A stretch of DNA of 20,104 bases, taken from NCBI GenBank assembly GCA_002816585.1, contig MUCT01000011.1:1-20104 (forward strand), given 5' to 3'. Positions 1 through 7,525 of the stretch are shown here, piece by piece. The notes below the pieces were generated by a model. The model saw only the letters and a list, made by a program, of their open reading frames with translations. It made no database searches and was not told the origin of the DNA. The translations under genes were made by a program, and so were the position numbers. Position 1 is the stretch's first letter. Each line of letters opens with the position of its first letter. Origin of the DNA: SAR202 cluster bacterium Io17-Chloro-G6. GTDB taxonomy: Bacteria > Chloroflexota > Dehalococcoidia > UBA3495.

Positions 1-539
1 ATGCCCAGGGCCATCAGCCCCATTAGAACACTATCGAAGTAGGAAACCTCCGGCACCGATACCTCTTCGGAGACCACCGGCAGCGCCTGCTCGGCGGGGA
101 GGCTGGCGGGTTGTACTTTGGCCACCAGGTTCCTCACCACACCATCCACCAATTGGTTTCTCTGGAGGTCTCTCGTGTTGTGCACGAAGGCAACCGGGAC
201 CGGAACGATCAGAGAACCTTCGGGGGAAAGATCGACGAACCCCGCAGGGATGATAATCAGGTAGTCCAGATCCCCATCGGCCACCCGGCGCCGGGCGGCG
301 GACTCAGAGATTGGAGCTTCTTCCAATCCGAGGAATTCAATACCGGCCAGTTGGTCTCGCAACAGGCTTGAGGCGCCGGTGTTCGCTTGGTCCACCAAGG
401 CTAAGTTAGGCGACCCTACGCCCTTAATGTCCAGAAGTCCAAAGACTACCACCAGCAGCAAGGGGAAAAACAATGCCCAGAAAGTTGCCTGGCGGTTCCT
501 GGCCATCATCTTTAGGTTGGCGAAGGTGAACGCCAACAT
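1..539 (-). CDS. ABC-2 type transporter permease subunit (partial, C-terminus outside window)
   Basis: This is the membrane subunit of an ABC exporter; the substrate cannot be told. I read about 179 residues from an ATG at 539, with the gene running off the left edge. The N-terminus is a short basic stretch (residues 1-18), then one hydrophobic segment (about 19-38, rich in F, L and V), then a long soluble extracytoplasmic region. A second hydrophobic segment starts near residue 168, at the window edge. That order (one helix, a large external domain, then a membrane bundle) is typical of the ABC-2/YhgE-like permease family. The start lies 2 bases after the stop of the ATPase gene on the same strand, so the two are almost certainly co-translated and form one transporter. 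The function is inferred from architecture and partner; no substrate-specific motif is visible. Confidence 0.75.
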   Translation of the reverse strand, partial: MLAFTFANLKMMARNRQATFWALFFPLLLVVVFGLLDIKGVGSPNLALVDQANTGASSLLRDQLAGIEFLGLEEAPISESAARRRVADGDLDYLIIIPAGFVDLSPEGSLIVPVPVAFVHNTRDLQRNQLVDGVVRNLVAKVQPASLPAEQALPVVSEEVSVPEVSYFDSVLMGLMALG

Positions 540-541
540 GA

Positions 542-1465
542 TCAGTCCCGCAACTCGTTACCGGTTAGCTCCAGGAAGACGTCCTCCAAAGTGACGGGAG
601 CAATTTCCATTCGCTCCAGGTTGATGTCGCTGCGCACCATCTCGTCCAGCACTTTGCCCAGGGATGAAGGACCACTCTTTAGACGCAACAGATATGCATT
701 ACCGTCTAACTCCTGAACGAACTCCACGGTGCCATTCAGGGAAGCCACCTGGCCCTCTGTCAACGGATGATCCAAAGCAAGCTTTACGGTGTAAGCGGCT
801 TCTAGCCGGCCGATCAGGTTTCTCGGGGTGTCAACCGCCAGCAGGCGGCCCCTGTCCATGATGGCTAGCCTGTCGCACAGCTCCTCGGCTTCTTCCATGT
901 AGTGGGTGGTGAGGACCACGGTAACGCCCCGTTCGTGTATCTCACGGATGAGTGACCATATATTGCGCCGGGCTTGTGGATCCAGACCGGTGGTGGGCTC
1001 GTCCAGGATAATCAACTCAGGGTCGTTGATTAGGCTGGCGGCCACGGTGAACCGTTGCACTTGGCCGCCAGAGAGATATTTGACGTAGCTGCCGGCCTTG
1101 TCGAGGAGGCCGACCTGTTCCAACAGGATTTCAGGGGATATGCGATTGGGATAAAAAGTTCCAAGAAGGGAAAGAATTTCTTGGAGAGAAAGATAGTCGA
1201 AGTAGGCCGAAGACTGGAGTTGTACGCCGATCTTTGCTTTAACTTCGTTGCGGCGCCGGGAAACGTCCAAATCCAGTACGGTGACTTGACCCTGGGTAGG
1301 CGGCTGTAAGCCTTCGATAATCTCCAGGGTAGTTGTTTTGCCCGCTCCGTTGGGGCCAAGAATGCCAAAAATCTCGCCCCGCTTCACAGTAAAAGAAACC
1401 TGGTCAACTGCTGTGAACGAACCGTAGCGCTTGACCAGGCTCTCTACCCGAATCGCTGTATCCAT
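542..1465 (-). CDS. ABC transporter ATP-binding protein (ABC-2/DrrA-like)
   Basis: This is the cytoplasmic ATPase that powers the adjacent permease, probably for export. The 307 residues hold a complete nucleotide-binding domain: Walker A GPNGAGKTT at 37-45, signature LSGGQ at 131-135, Walker B LIILDEP at 151-157, and the switch histidine in the TTH motif at H188. About 90 further residues (roughly 215-307) form the C-terminal extension common in DrrA/CcmA-like exporter ATPases. The ATG at 1465 is favoured because family members begin about 10 residues before the KRYG motif. No Shine-Dalgarno precedes it, but a perfect extended -10 lies 13 bases upstream (see the promoter entry), which would give a very short leader. 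The gene diverges from ctaA. A heme-related cargo would be a guess from position only. Confidence 0.93.
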   Translation of the reverse strand: MDTAIRVESLVKRYGSFTAVDQVSFTVKRGEIFGILGPNGAGKTTTLEIIEGLQPPTQGQVTVLDLDVSRRRNEVKAKIGVQLQSSAYFDYLSLQEILSLLGTFYPNRISPEILLEQVGLLDKAGSYVKYLSGGQVQRFTVAASLINDPELIILDEPTTGLDPQARRNIWSLIREIHERGVTVVLTTHYMEEAEELCDRLAIMDRGRLLAVDTPRNLIGRLEAAYTVKLALDHPLTEGQVASLNGTVEFVQELDGNAYLLRLKSGPSSLGKVLDEMVRSDINLERMEIAPVTLEDVFLELTGNELRD

Positions 1466-1478
1466 GATAACATCGTGA

Positions 1479-1487
1479 ATTATATCA
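1479..1487 (-). promoter_or_regulatory. Extended -10 promoter for the ABC transporter operon
   Basis: On the minus strand the sequence reads TGATATAAT, a perfect TATAAT hexamer with the TG of an extended -10. No convincing -35 lies 16-18 bases upstream, which extended -10 promoters can tolerate. The hexamer ends 13 bases before the ATG at 1465, so a transcript would have a leader of about six bases. This agrees with the absence of a ribosome binding site. The rest of the gap between the two divergent genes (1488-1686) shows no clear signal; a weak TATTAT at 1652-1657 could serve ctaA. Confidence 0.5.
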
Positions 1488-1686
1488 CACGCTCACTTTG
1501 CGCCTGGATGACGATCGCATCAAGGCGTTCCCGCCGATGTAGCCCAGCACGGTCGAGTAATCTCCGACCTCCAAGCCTATCTGACCGGCGCCGAAGTGTA
1601 GCTTCAGCGTTACGGTCCCAATATTCAAGAACCCAGGTAGACCGGCCGACTTATTATGAAACTATGTTAGATTGCCCGGCGTTGTT

Positions 1687-2655
1687 ATGGCAATAAGGCA
1701 GGCATCTGGGACGCCGTCCAAGACGGGTAATCCGAGCTCCCGGTTCCGCGGACTCACCTTGTTGACGGTACTGGCCGCCTTCGCATTGGTTGTTTTGGGC
1801 GGTGTGGTTCGGGTAACCGAGTCCGGGCTGGGTTGCCCCGACTGGCCCCTATGCCAAGGCCGGATATTCCCTCCTCTCGAGACATCAGCCATAATCGAAT
1901 ATTCCCACCGCTTGGTCGCCTCCGCCATTTTGGGCCCTTTGATCGTCGCGACCTGCGCCGCGGCCTGGGTCTCCTACCGGCGAGACCGTTGGCTGGTGGT
2001 CCCGGCTACCGCGGGGCTGGTCCTGATGCTAGCACAGGCTTTGCTCGGTGGAGCGACGGTATTGACCGGTCTTCCCGGATGGATCGTAGCCGCCCACCTG
2101 GCGTTGGGTGAGGTGCTGATGGCTTGCCTCATCTTGGTAGCAGTGGTGGCTCACTTCGGGCCCCCAGTGCTTCCTCGAAGACTGCATAATACTGCCGGAG
2201 CCCTGCATTTCCCGGTCCTGGCTCTCGTTTCAGGGCTAGGGATTTATCTGATCATTATTTCGGGGTCGGTAGTCACAAATACCGGCGCGACCGGGGCATG
2301 CTCAAACTGGCCTCTCTGTCAATTCCAATTGCTACCCGGCGGCGGTCTGCCCTTGATCCACATGTCCCATCGAGTGGTCACTGTCATATTTGGTCTTATT
2401 TTCCTATATACTCTGTATGCGGCCTACCAGAAGCATTTCAAGACTGCCCAGCTAAGGTGGCTGTCCGCGATCGCCGCGGTCTTATTCGCGGCACAGGTAG
2501 GCGTGGGAGCCGCCACAGTGTTTATGCATTTCCCGGCGGAATTAAGAGCTTTGCATCTATCGTTGGCTACTTTGATATGGGGAACCGTGGCAGCCCTGGC
2601 CGTTTTGAGTTTGATCAAATCTGGTGAAGACCTCCCGGAAGCATCCGATGCTTGA
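1687..2655 (+). CDS. ctaA: Heme A synthase (COX15/CtaA family)
   Basis: This membrane enzyme oxidises the C8 methyl of heme O to the formyl group of heme A, for use in the cytochrome oxidase encoded downstream. Several hydrophobic helices are visible, with the family's two-fold repeated pattern. The first half has GLGCPDWPLCQG, with the conserved cysteine pair six residues apart, then a heme-binding histidine in EYSHR. The second half repeats it with a GACSNWPLCQ segment, HMSHR and LHLSLA, supplying the other histidines. I chose the ATG at 1687. An in-frame TTG at 1672 would add five residues; neither start has a recognisable ribosome binding site. The stop overlaps the chosen ctaB start by 8 bases, so the two heme-modifying enzymes are translationally coupled. 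Identity is firm from motifs and context. Confidence 0.93.
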   Translation: MAIRQASGTPSKTGNPSSRFRGLTLLTVLAAFALVVLGGVVRVTESGLGCPDWPLCQGRIFPPLETSAIIEYSHRLVASAILGPLIVATCAAAWVSYRRDRWLVVPATAGLVLMLAQALLGGATVLTGLPGWIVAAHLALGEVLMACLILVAVVAHFGPPVLPRRLHNTAGALHFPVLALVSGLGIYLIIISGSVVTNTGATGACSNWPLCQFQLLPGGGLPLIHMSHRVVTVIFGLIFLYTLYAAYQKHFKTAQLRWLSAIAAVLFAAQVGVGAATVFMHFPAELRALHLSLATLIWGTVAALAVLSLIKSGEDLPEASDA

Positions 2656-3577
2656 CCGGCCAACACTAACAAGGTCAGACCCGGACTCGGGACTAAACCG
2701 TCTGCAAAGTCTGGTGCAGTTGTTCAACGATTACCTGGCAATGATGAAGCCCCCCATCGTTGTCCTGCTTCTGTTCACCGCCATCGGCGGCATGTTCTTG
2801 GCGGCACAGGCCGTTCCACCTTGGGACATCGCTTTGCTTGTGTGCCTGGGCGGAGCGTTGGGAGCCGGTGGCGCCAACGCACTGAACCACTACCTTGACC
2901 AGGACATAGACAGGAAGATGTCCCGCACCGCGAGCCGTCCCTTGCCGGGCAACCGGGTCGCTCCTCGAAGAGCACTAGTCTTCGGCATCGTGTTGAACGT
3001 CGCAGCGTTTTTAATCTTGGGCGCTTGGGTCAACCTGATGACCGCATATCTTACCCTCTCGGCGACCCTGTTTTACTTGTTCGTTTATACCATCTGGCTG
3101 AAACGGACCACTCCTCAGAACATTGTCATTGGAGGGGCCGCAGGAGCGATTCCACCGGTGGTTGGGTGGGTAGCGATAACCGGTAGCCTCGACCTACCGG
3201 CCCTGTATATGTTCACAATCATATTTTTCTGGACGCCTCCCCATTTCTGGGCATTGGCTTTGCTGATTCAGGACGACTACGCGGAGGCGGGTATTCCCAT
3301 GTTGCCCGTCGTTTCGACCTCAGAGCACACCGCACTCCATATCTTCCTTTACTCTCTGGTGCTGGTGGCTCTAAGCTTGATTTTTGCCGCCACCTCTGCC
3401 GTTGGTTTGGTTTACCTGGGCTCGGCTGTAGCCTTGGGAATAATATTTGTCGTTATGGCCTGGCGCCTGCTTCAAGAGACCACCAGACGCCGGGCCAAGC
3501 CCCTGTACCTATACTCCCTCGTCTATCTGGCGCTGCTCTTCGTAGCAATGATGGTAGATAGTACAGTGCCCATCTGA
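2648..3577 (+). CDS. ctaB: Protoheme IX farnesyltransferase (heme O synthase)
   Basis: This UbiA-superfamily membrane prenyltransferase attaches a farnesyl group to protoheme, giving heme O, the substrate of the preceding ctaA product. From the ATG at 2648 the protein has 309 residues, usual for the family, with about eight or nine hydrophobic segments. The diphosphate/Mg-binding motif NxxxDxxxD is seen as N80, D84 and D88, followed by SRPLP. A second acidic loop carries DDYAEAGIPMLPV. The ATG is favoured over an in-frame GTG at 2624 because GGAAG sits six bases before it. It overlaps the ctaA stop by 8 bases. A 118-base gap with a promoter follows before ctaC, so the heme A genes and the oxidase structural genes may be separate transcription units. 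Confidence 0.93.
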   Translation: MLDRPTLTRSDPDSGLNRLQSLVQLFNDYLAMMKPPIVVLLLFTAIGGMFLAAQAVPPWDIALLVCLGGALGAGGANALNHYLDQDIDRKMSRTASRPLPGNRVAPRRALVFGIVLNVAAFLILGAWVNLMTAYLTLSATLFYLFVYTIWLKRTTPQNIVIGGAAGAIPPVVGWVAITGSLDLPALYMFTIIFFWTPPHFWALALLIQDDYAEAGIPMLPVVSTSEHTALHIFLYSLVLVALSLIFAATSAVGLVYLGSAVALGIIFVVMAWRLLQETTRRRAKPLYLYSLVYLALLFVAMMVDSTVPI

Positions 3578-3653
3578 TGCAACCAGTTCCTCGCCTCGAG
3601 CAAACAACGCATACCGCCGGATCAATAGTGACATCCACCTGTATTCAGGTGCG

Positions 3654-3681
3654 TTGACAGTCTTAATAAGGCTGTGATAAT
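3654..3681 (+). promoter_or_regulatory. Sigma-70-type promoter upstream of ctaC
   Basis: TTGACA at 3654-3659 is a perfect -35 hexamer. After a 16-base spacer comes GATAAT at 3676-3681 (one mismatch to TATAAT), with TG at 3673-3674 forming an extended -10. This is the strongest promoter-like sequence in the window. It sits in the only gap inside the early oxidase cluster. Transcription would begin near 3688, about 8 bases before the GTG at 3696, so the leader would be very short. Confidence 0.7.
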
Positions 3682-3695
3682 GTCCCTCCCGAATA

Positions 3696-4892
3696 GTGAA
3701 AAAAGCACATACCATAGCGTTTGAGGTCAGGGAAAGCTTGAAGCCACAGGTCGGACCACTCACACGGTTAAGCAACCGGATCAGCGGGGGCGGACACCAT
3801 TACCGGCGTTTCGCCAAGTTCGCGATCCTCGCCGCAGTGTTACTCCTTCTTCTAGCCTGCTCCACGGGAAAGCAGTCCACCTGGGACCCGGTAGGACCCG
3901 TAGCCGAGAGACAGCTACTCCTATTCAACGTGCTGCTTTGGGTGATGGTCGTTGTTTTCATATTGGTTGAGGGCGTCTTGGTCTATGCAGCGATCCGTTA
4001 CCGCAAACGCCCGGGACAGGCGCTGCCCAACCAGACTCACGGTAACATGCCCCTGGAAATCGCCTGGACCATCATCCCGACCATTCTGATCATGGCTCTG
4101 GGCATCTGGTCGGTAGTCACCCTCTACCAATTTGACGAACCCCCGGCGTCGGCCGACATCTTGCACGTGAACGTAACGGGCCACCAATGGTGGTTTGAGT
4201 TCGAGTACGAAGATGCCGGAGGCGGTAAGCGAATCGTCACGGCGAACGAACTCAAAATACCTGTGGACCGCGCCGTCAGGCTCACTCTTGAAAGCGACGA
4301 TGTGCTCCACAGCTTCTGGGTTCCCAAGCTGGCTGGGAAAGTCGACGTGGTTCCCACCCGGACCAATCACATGTGGTTCCAAGCCGACTCGGACAAGATC
4401 GATTCTTTGCCGGCCACCTTCCATGGTCAATGCGCTGAGTTCTGCGGTATCGCCCACGCCTTGATGAAGTTCCGGGTGCGAGTCTTGGACCAGCAGGACT
4501 ACGACTCATGGGTCCGGAACTATGGGCCCCCACCGGCTACTACCGACCAAGCCGAGCAAGGCAAGCGGACGTTCGGACAATGCGCCATGTGCCATTCCAT
4601 AGACGGTGAGAACGATTCCGGGGCTCAAGCCAGCCGGAAAGAGGCCTTCATCACCGGCGGCGCATTATCGCCGGCGCCCAACCTAACTGACCTACGGACC
4701 AGGGAGAGTCTGGCGGCTGGCCTGTTGGACTTGAACAAAGAAAACCTGAAGCGCTGGCTTAGAAACCCAGATGAAGTGAAGCCGGGCAACCACATGAAAG
4801 CCCGGGCGGCTCACCTGTATGGGACTGGAGAGCTTAGTCTGAACGACGACGACTTGGATGCCGTCGTTGCCTACCTTTTGAACTTGCAGTAG
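3696..4892 (+). CDS. ctaC: Cytochrome c oxidase subunit II with fused cytochrome c (caa3 type)
   Basis: This subunit takes electrons from a donor and passes them through CuA to subunit I. The 398 residues read in order as follows. A basic N-terminus leads to a hydrophobic stretch ending in a lipobox (LLAC, lipidated C55). Two membrane helices follow at about 72-95 and 112-135. A cupredoxin domain starts at about 145, with the electron-entry motif HQWWFEFEY. The CuA ligands are H205, C246, E248, C250, H254 and M257. A class I cytochrome c domain starts at about 285, with CAMCH (C296, C299, H300) and a probable distal Met at 367. The GTG at 3696 lacks a ribosome binding site but sits just after a strong promoter. 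A TTG at 3738 preceded by AGGGA is a real alternative and would remove 14 residues. The function is certain; the exact start is not. Confidence 0.95.
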   Translation: MKKAHTIAFEVRESLKPQVGPLTRLSNRISGGGHHYRRFAKFAILAAVLLLLLACSTGKQSTWDPVGPVAERQLLLFNVLLWVMVVVFILVEGVLVYAAIRYRKRPGQALPNQTHGNMPLEIAWTIIPTILIMALGIWSVVTLYQFDEPPASADILHVNVTGHQWWFEFEYEDAGGGKRIVTANELKIPVDRAVRLTLESDDVLHSFWVPKLAGKVDVVPTRTNHMWFQADSDKIDSLPATFHGQCAEFCGIAHALMKFRVRVLDQQDYDSWVRNYGPPPATTDQAEQGKRTFGQCAMCHSIDGENDSGAQASRKEAFITGGALSPAPNLTDLRTRESLAAGLLDLNKENLKRWLRNPDEVKPGNHMKARAAHLYGTGELSLNDDDLDAVVAYLLNLQ

Positions 4893-4942
4893 ACTAGTCG
4901 GATTAAAGAGCAAAAAGGCAGCTCTAGCTTCCAGCACAAGAA

Positions 4943-4958
4943 TCCCCGGTAACGGGGA
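4943..4958 (+). other. GNRA-tetraloop hairpin between ctaC and ctaD
   Basis: A perfect 6-bp inverted repeat, TCCCCG/CGGGGA, flanks the loop GTAA (a GNRA tetraloop as RNA). It lies in the 115-base gap between ctaC and ctaD. No T-run follows, so it is unlikely to be an intrinsic terminator. It may stabilise or process the mRNA and so set the ratio of subunits II and I; that role is inference. Confidence 0.4.
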
Positions 4959-5007
4959 AGCGACTGGTCAACCGGATCTAGAGTGACAGAGACGTCGGAG
5001 ACGGACC

Positions 5008-6849
5008 ATGGCAACAATAACGGGAGTACTTGCGCGACCAACCGGCTACTCCGGGGTGTGGGGCTGGATCACCACCGTTGACCACAAACGTATCGGAGTA
5101 CTCTACGGCGTAACCGCGTTCATCATGCTGCTGATCGCCGGCTCCGAGGCCGGCATCATGCGGGCCCAGTTGGCTCAGCCGGACAGCACGCTGGTAGGGC
5201 CAGAAACCTTTAACCGGCTATTCACCATGCACGCCACCGCCATGGTGTTCATGGTGATTATGCCCCTGAGCGCCAGTTTCTTCAATTTTGTCGTTCCTTT
5301 GGCCATCGGCGCCCGGGACGTGGCCTTTCCCCGGCTAAACGCCTTTAGCTACTGGGTCTTCCTTTTTGGTACCCTTCTGATGCACGCCAGTTTCCTGGTA
5401 GGTCAGGTCCCTAACGCCGGTTGGTTTTCCTACGCCAATCTGACCGCAACAACTTACAGTCCCGACGCCGGCCTAGACTTCTGGGCCCTCGGATTGTTGG
5501 TCTTGGGAGTATCCTCGGTAGCCGCAGCCCTGAATTTCATGGTGACCATCATCAACATGCGCTGTCCAGGAATGACCATGATGCGCATGCCCGTTTTCAT
5601 TTGGATGACCCTGATTACCTCCATCCTACTGGTGCTAGCATTCCCGGTCATAACCGTCGGGTTGGTCGAACTGGTCATGGACCGGAACTTCGGCACCCAC
5701 TTCTTCGACACCGCTGGGGGTGGCGACCCCATTCTGTGGCAGCACCTGTTCTGGGTGTTCGGCCATCCGGAAGTTTACATCCTGATACTGCCCCCCATGG
5801 GAGTGGTTTCCGAGATCCTACCCACCTTCTCCCGGAAGCCTTTGTTCGGATATCCTATAGTGGTATTCTCCGGCATCGTCATCGGATTTATGAGCTGGGC
5901 AGTCTGGAGCCACCACATGTTCACCACGGGCATGGGTCCCACAGCTTTAACCGTGTTTACCATCACCACCATGCTGATCGCCGTGCCCACCGGGGTAAAG
6001 ATATTCAACTGGATCGGCACTCTTTGGGGAGGGTCAGTCGATCTAAAAACGCCGATGTTGTTCGCATTGGGCTTTATCTCTCTGTTCATCATCGGCGGTC
6101 TAAGCGGCGTCTCTCACGCGGTAGCACCCTCAGATTTTCAGCAGCAAGACACCTACTATATTGTGGCCCACATTCATTACGTGCTGTTTGGAGGATCGAT
6201 CTTCGGGATACTAGCTGGTATTTACTACTGGTTCCCCAAGTTAACGGGCCGCATGTTAGGGGAGGGAATAGGCAAGGTAACCTTCTGGTTCACCTTTGTC
6301 GGCATGAATCTCACCTTCTTCCCCATGCACTTCGTCGGGATGAACGGAATGCCTCGGCGAATCTACACCTACGGTGAAGAATACGGCTGGGGATTGCTGA
6401 ACATGCTGTCATCTTTGGGATACGTGGTCCTTTTCCTTGGCATGCTGCTCTTCGTCATCAATCTGATCCAGTCCCTGCGCAACGGCCGCGTCTCCGGACA
6501 CGATCCCTGGGATGCTCCTACCCTGGAGTGGAGCATCTCTTCGCCGCCGCCGGTTTATAACTTCGCCGAGATTCCCCGGGTGGAAGGGCGAGATCCATAC
6601 TGGACGACGAAGCGGCGGGCCGAAGCGGAAGGCCAGCCGATTACCTCAGGCGAACCTCACGTTGACCCGGTTACTATCCATATGCCCAGTCCGTCCTACT
6701 GGCCGGCACTCGTGGCCGTCGGCGTAGTATTAATCGCCGCGGGGTTACTGACCCATTACTCCCTGAGCTTTGTGGGGGGGATAATCGCCTTCATCAGTAC
6801 CATTGGCTGGAGCAATGAGCCAGCGACGGCGCCTCAGTCCCATCATTAG
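5008..6849 (+). CDS. ctaD: Cytochrome c oxidase subunit I (aa3, A1-type)
   Basis: This is the catalytic core of the oxidase. It binds low-spin heme a and the heme a3-CuB centre, reduces O2 to water and pumps protons. Of 613 residues, about 1-550 form the canonical helix bundle. Ligands seen are H75 (low-spin heme, in MHATAMVFM), H253 of GHPEVY with the crosslinked Y257, H302 and H303 (CuB), and H388 and H390 of HIHY (heme a3 and low-spin heme). The glutamate of HPEVY (E255) is the signature of A1-type oxidases with a glutamate-ended D-channel. The K-channel segment PTGVKIFNW is present. The C-terminus carries one or two extra hydrophobic segments (about 555-600) beyond the core, as in several long CtaD proteins. 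The ATG at 5008 follows a GGAG 9 bases upstream. The ctaE gene follows 11 bases after the stop. Confidence 0.97.
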   Translation: MATITGVLARPTGYSGVWGWITTVDHKRIGVLYGVTAFIMLLIAGSEAGIMRAQLAQPDSTLVGPETFNRLFTMHATAMVFMVIMPLSASFFNFVVPLAIGARDVAFPRLNAFSYWVFLFGTLLMHASFLVGQVPNAGWFSYANLTATTYSPDAGLDFWALGLLVLGVSSVAAALNFMVTIINMRCPGMTMMRMPVFIWMTLITSILLVLAFPVITVGLVELVMDRNFGTHFFDTAGGGDPILWQHLFWVFGHPEVYILILPPMGVVSEILPTFSRKPLFGYPIVVFSGIVIGFMSWAVWSHHMFTTGMGPTALTVFTITTMLIAVPTGVKIFNWIGTLWGGSVDLKTPMLFALGFISLFIIGGLSGVSHAVAPSDFQQQDTYYIVAHIHYVLFGGSIFGILAGIYYWFPKLTGRMLGEGIGKVTFWFTFVGMNLTFFPMHFVGMNGMPRRIYTYGEEYGWGLLNMLSSLGYVVLFLGMLLFVINLIQSLRNGRVSGHDPWDAPTLEWSISSPPPVYNFAEIPRVEGRDPYWTTKRRAEAEGQPITSGEPHVDPVTIHMPSPSYWPALVAVGVVLIAAGLLTHYSLSFVGGIIAFISTIGWSNEPATAPQSHH

Positions 6850-6860
6850 GAGAGCTAGTT

Positions 6861-7487
6861 TTGGCCCACGCGGCAGAACACGCGATTGAAGAGACGACTA
6901 CCGGCCTAAATCACCGGAAGATGCTCATGTGGATCTTCCTGGGGTCGGACTGCATGTTCTTCGCCGCTTTGATCGCTACCTACATGGTCTATAGGGGTCA
7001 AAGCATCAGCGGCCCCTACCCCAACGACATTATCAGCGTACCGATAACCACCATCAGCACCTTCGTGCTGTTGTGCAGCAGCTTTGCTATGGTGCAAGCT
7101 CTGGCCGCCACGAACCGGAACGACCAGAAAGGTATCCGCATCTGGCTACTGGCCACAGCATTCTTGGGAGCAATTTTCATCGGCTTCCAAATCTACGAGT
7201 TCAATGCCTTCAAAAACGAAGACCTGACCTTAGGCGCCAACCTGTTCGGCGCCACGTTCTTCACGCTAACAGGGTTCCACGGCGCTCACGTTACCGTGGG
7301 TATCATCTGGTTATTGGGGATGTTCGTCGTTGCCATGAAAGGTCGGCTGGGTCCAGCCACCGCCTTGGACGTGGAACTCGTCGGATTGTACTGGCACTTC
7401 GTAGACATCGTGTGGATCATCATCTTCACCCTGCTGTACCTGATAGCCGGGTTTGACACCGGGCCCACGCCCGGGTCAGGAAGTTAG
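6861..7487 (+). CDS. ctaE: Cytochrome c oxidase subunit III
   Basis: This membrane subunit packs against subunit I, supports its stability and helps proton uptake. The 208 residues fit the short, five-helix bacterial form, which lacks the two N-terminal helices of mitochondrial subunit III. Recognisable blocks are the first helix after KMLMW, the central GFHGAHVTVGIIW and the last helix HFVDIVWIIIF. The first helix has GSDCMFF where many members have a SExMFF-like block, so Asp replaces Glu; this is conservative. The start is a TTG at 6861 with AGGAG eight bases upstream. That binding site overlaps the ctaD stop codon, so translation of the two is probably coupled. The subunit IV fusion gene begins 38 bases after the stop. 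Confidence 0.95.
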   Translation: MAHAAEHAIEETTTGLNHRKMLMWIFLGSDCMFFAALIATYMVYRGQSISGPYPNDIISVPITTISTFVLLCSSFAMVQALAATNRNDQKGIRIWLLATAFLGAIFIGFQIYEFNAFKNEDLTLGANLFGATFFTLTGFHGAHVTVGIIWLLGMFVVAMKGRLGPATALDVELVGLYWHFVDIVWIIIFTLLYLIAGFDTGPTPGSGS

Positions 7488-7525
7488 GTCCACTTGCACC
7501 GCGCGACACTTCAGGAGATCTGTCC

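Noticed and set aside
1485..1628. A 47-residue minus-strand frame from a TTG, ending 20 bases before the ABC ATPase start.
   Set aside because: It has no ATG and no ribosome binding site, it matches no family I know, and its stop lies over the extended -10 of the ATPase gene. It may be the remnant of a longer gene, but the case is too weak to annotate.
3921..4457. A 178-codon frame antisense to ctaC.
   Set aside because: It is antisense to a clear CuA domain and its translation shows no family features.
5421..6377. A 318-codon plus-strand frame inside ctaD.
   Set aside because: It is a shadow of ctaD in another frame: Arg/His-rich composition and no domain.
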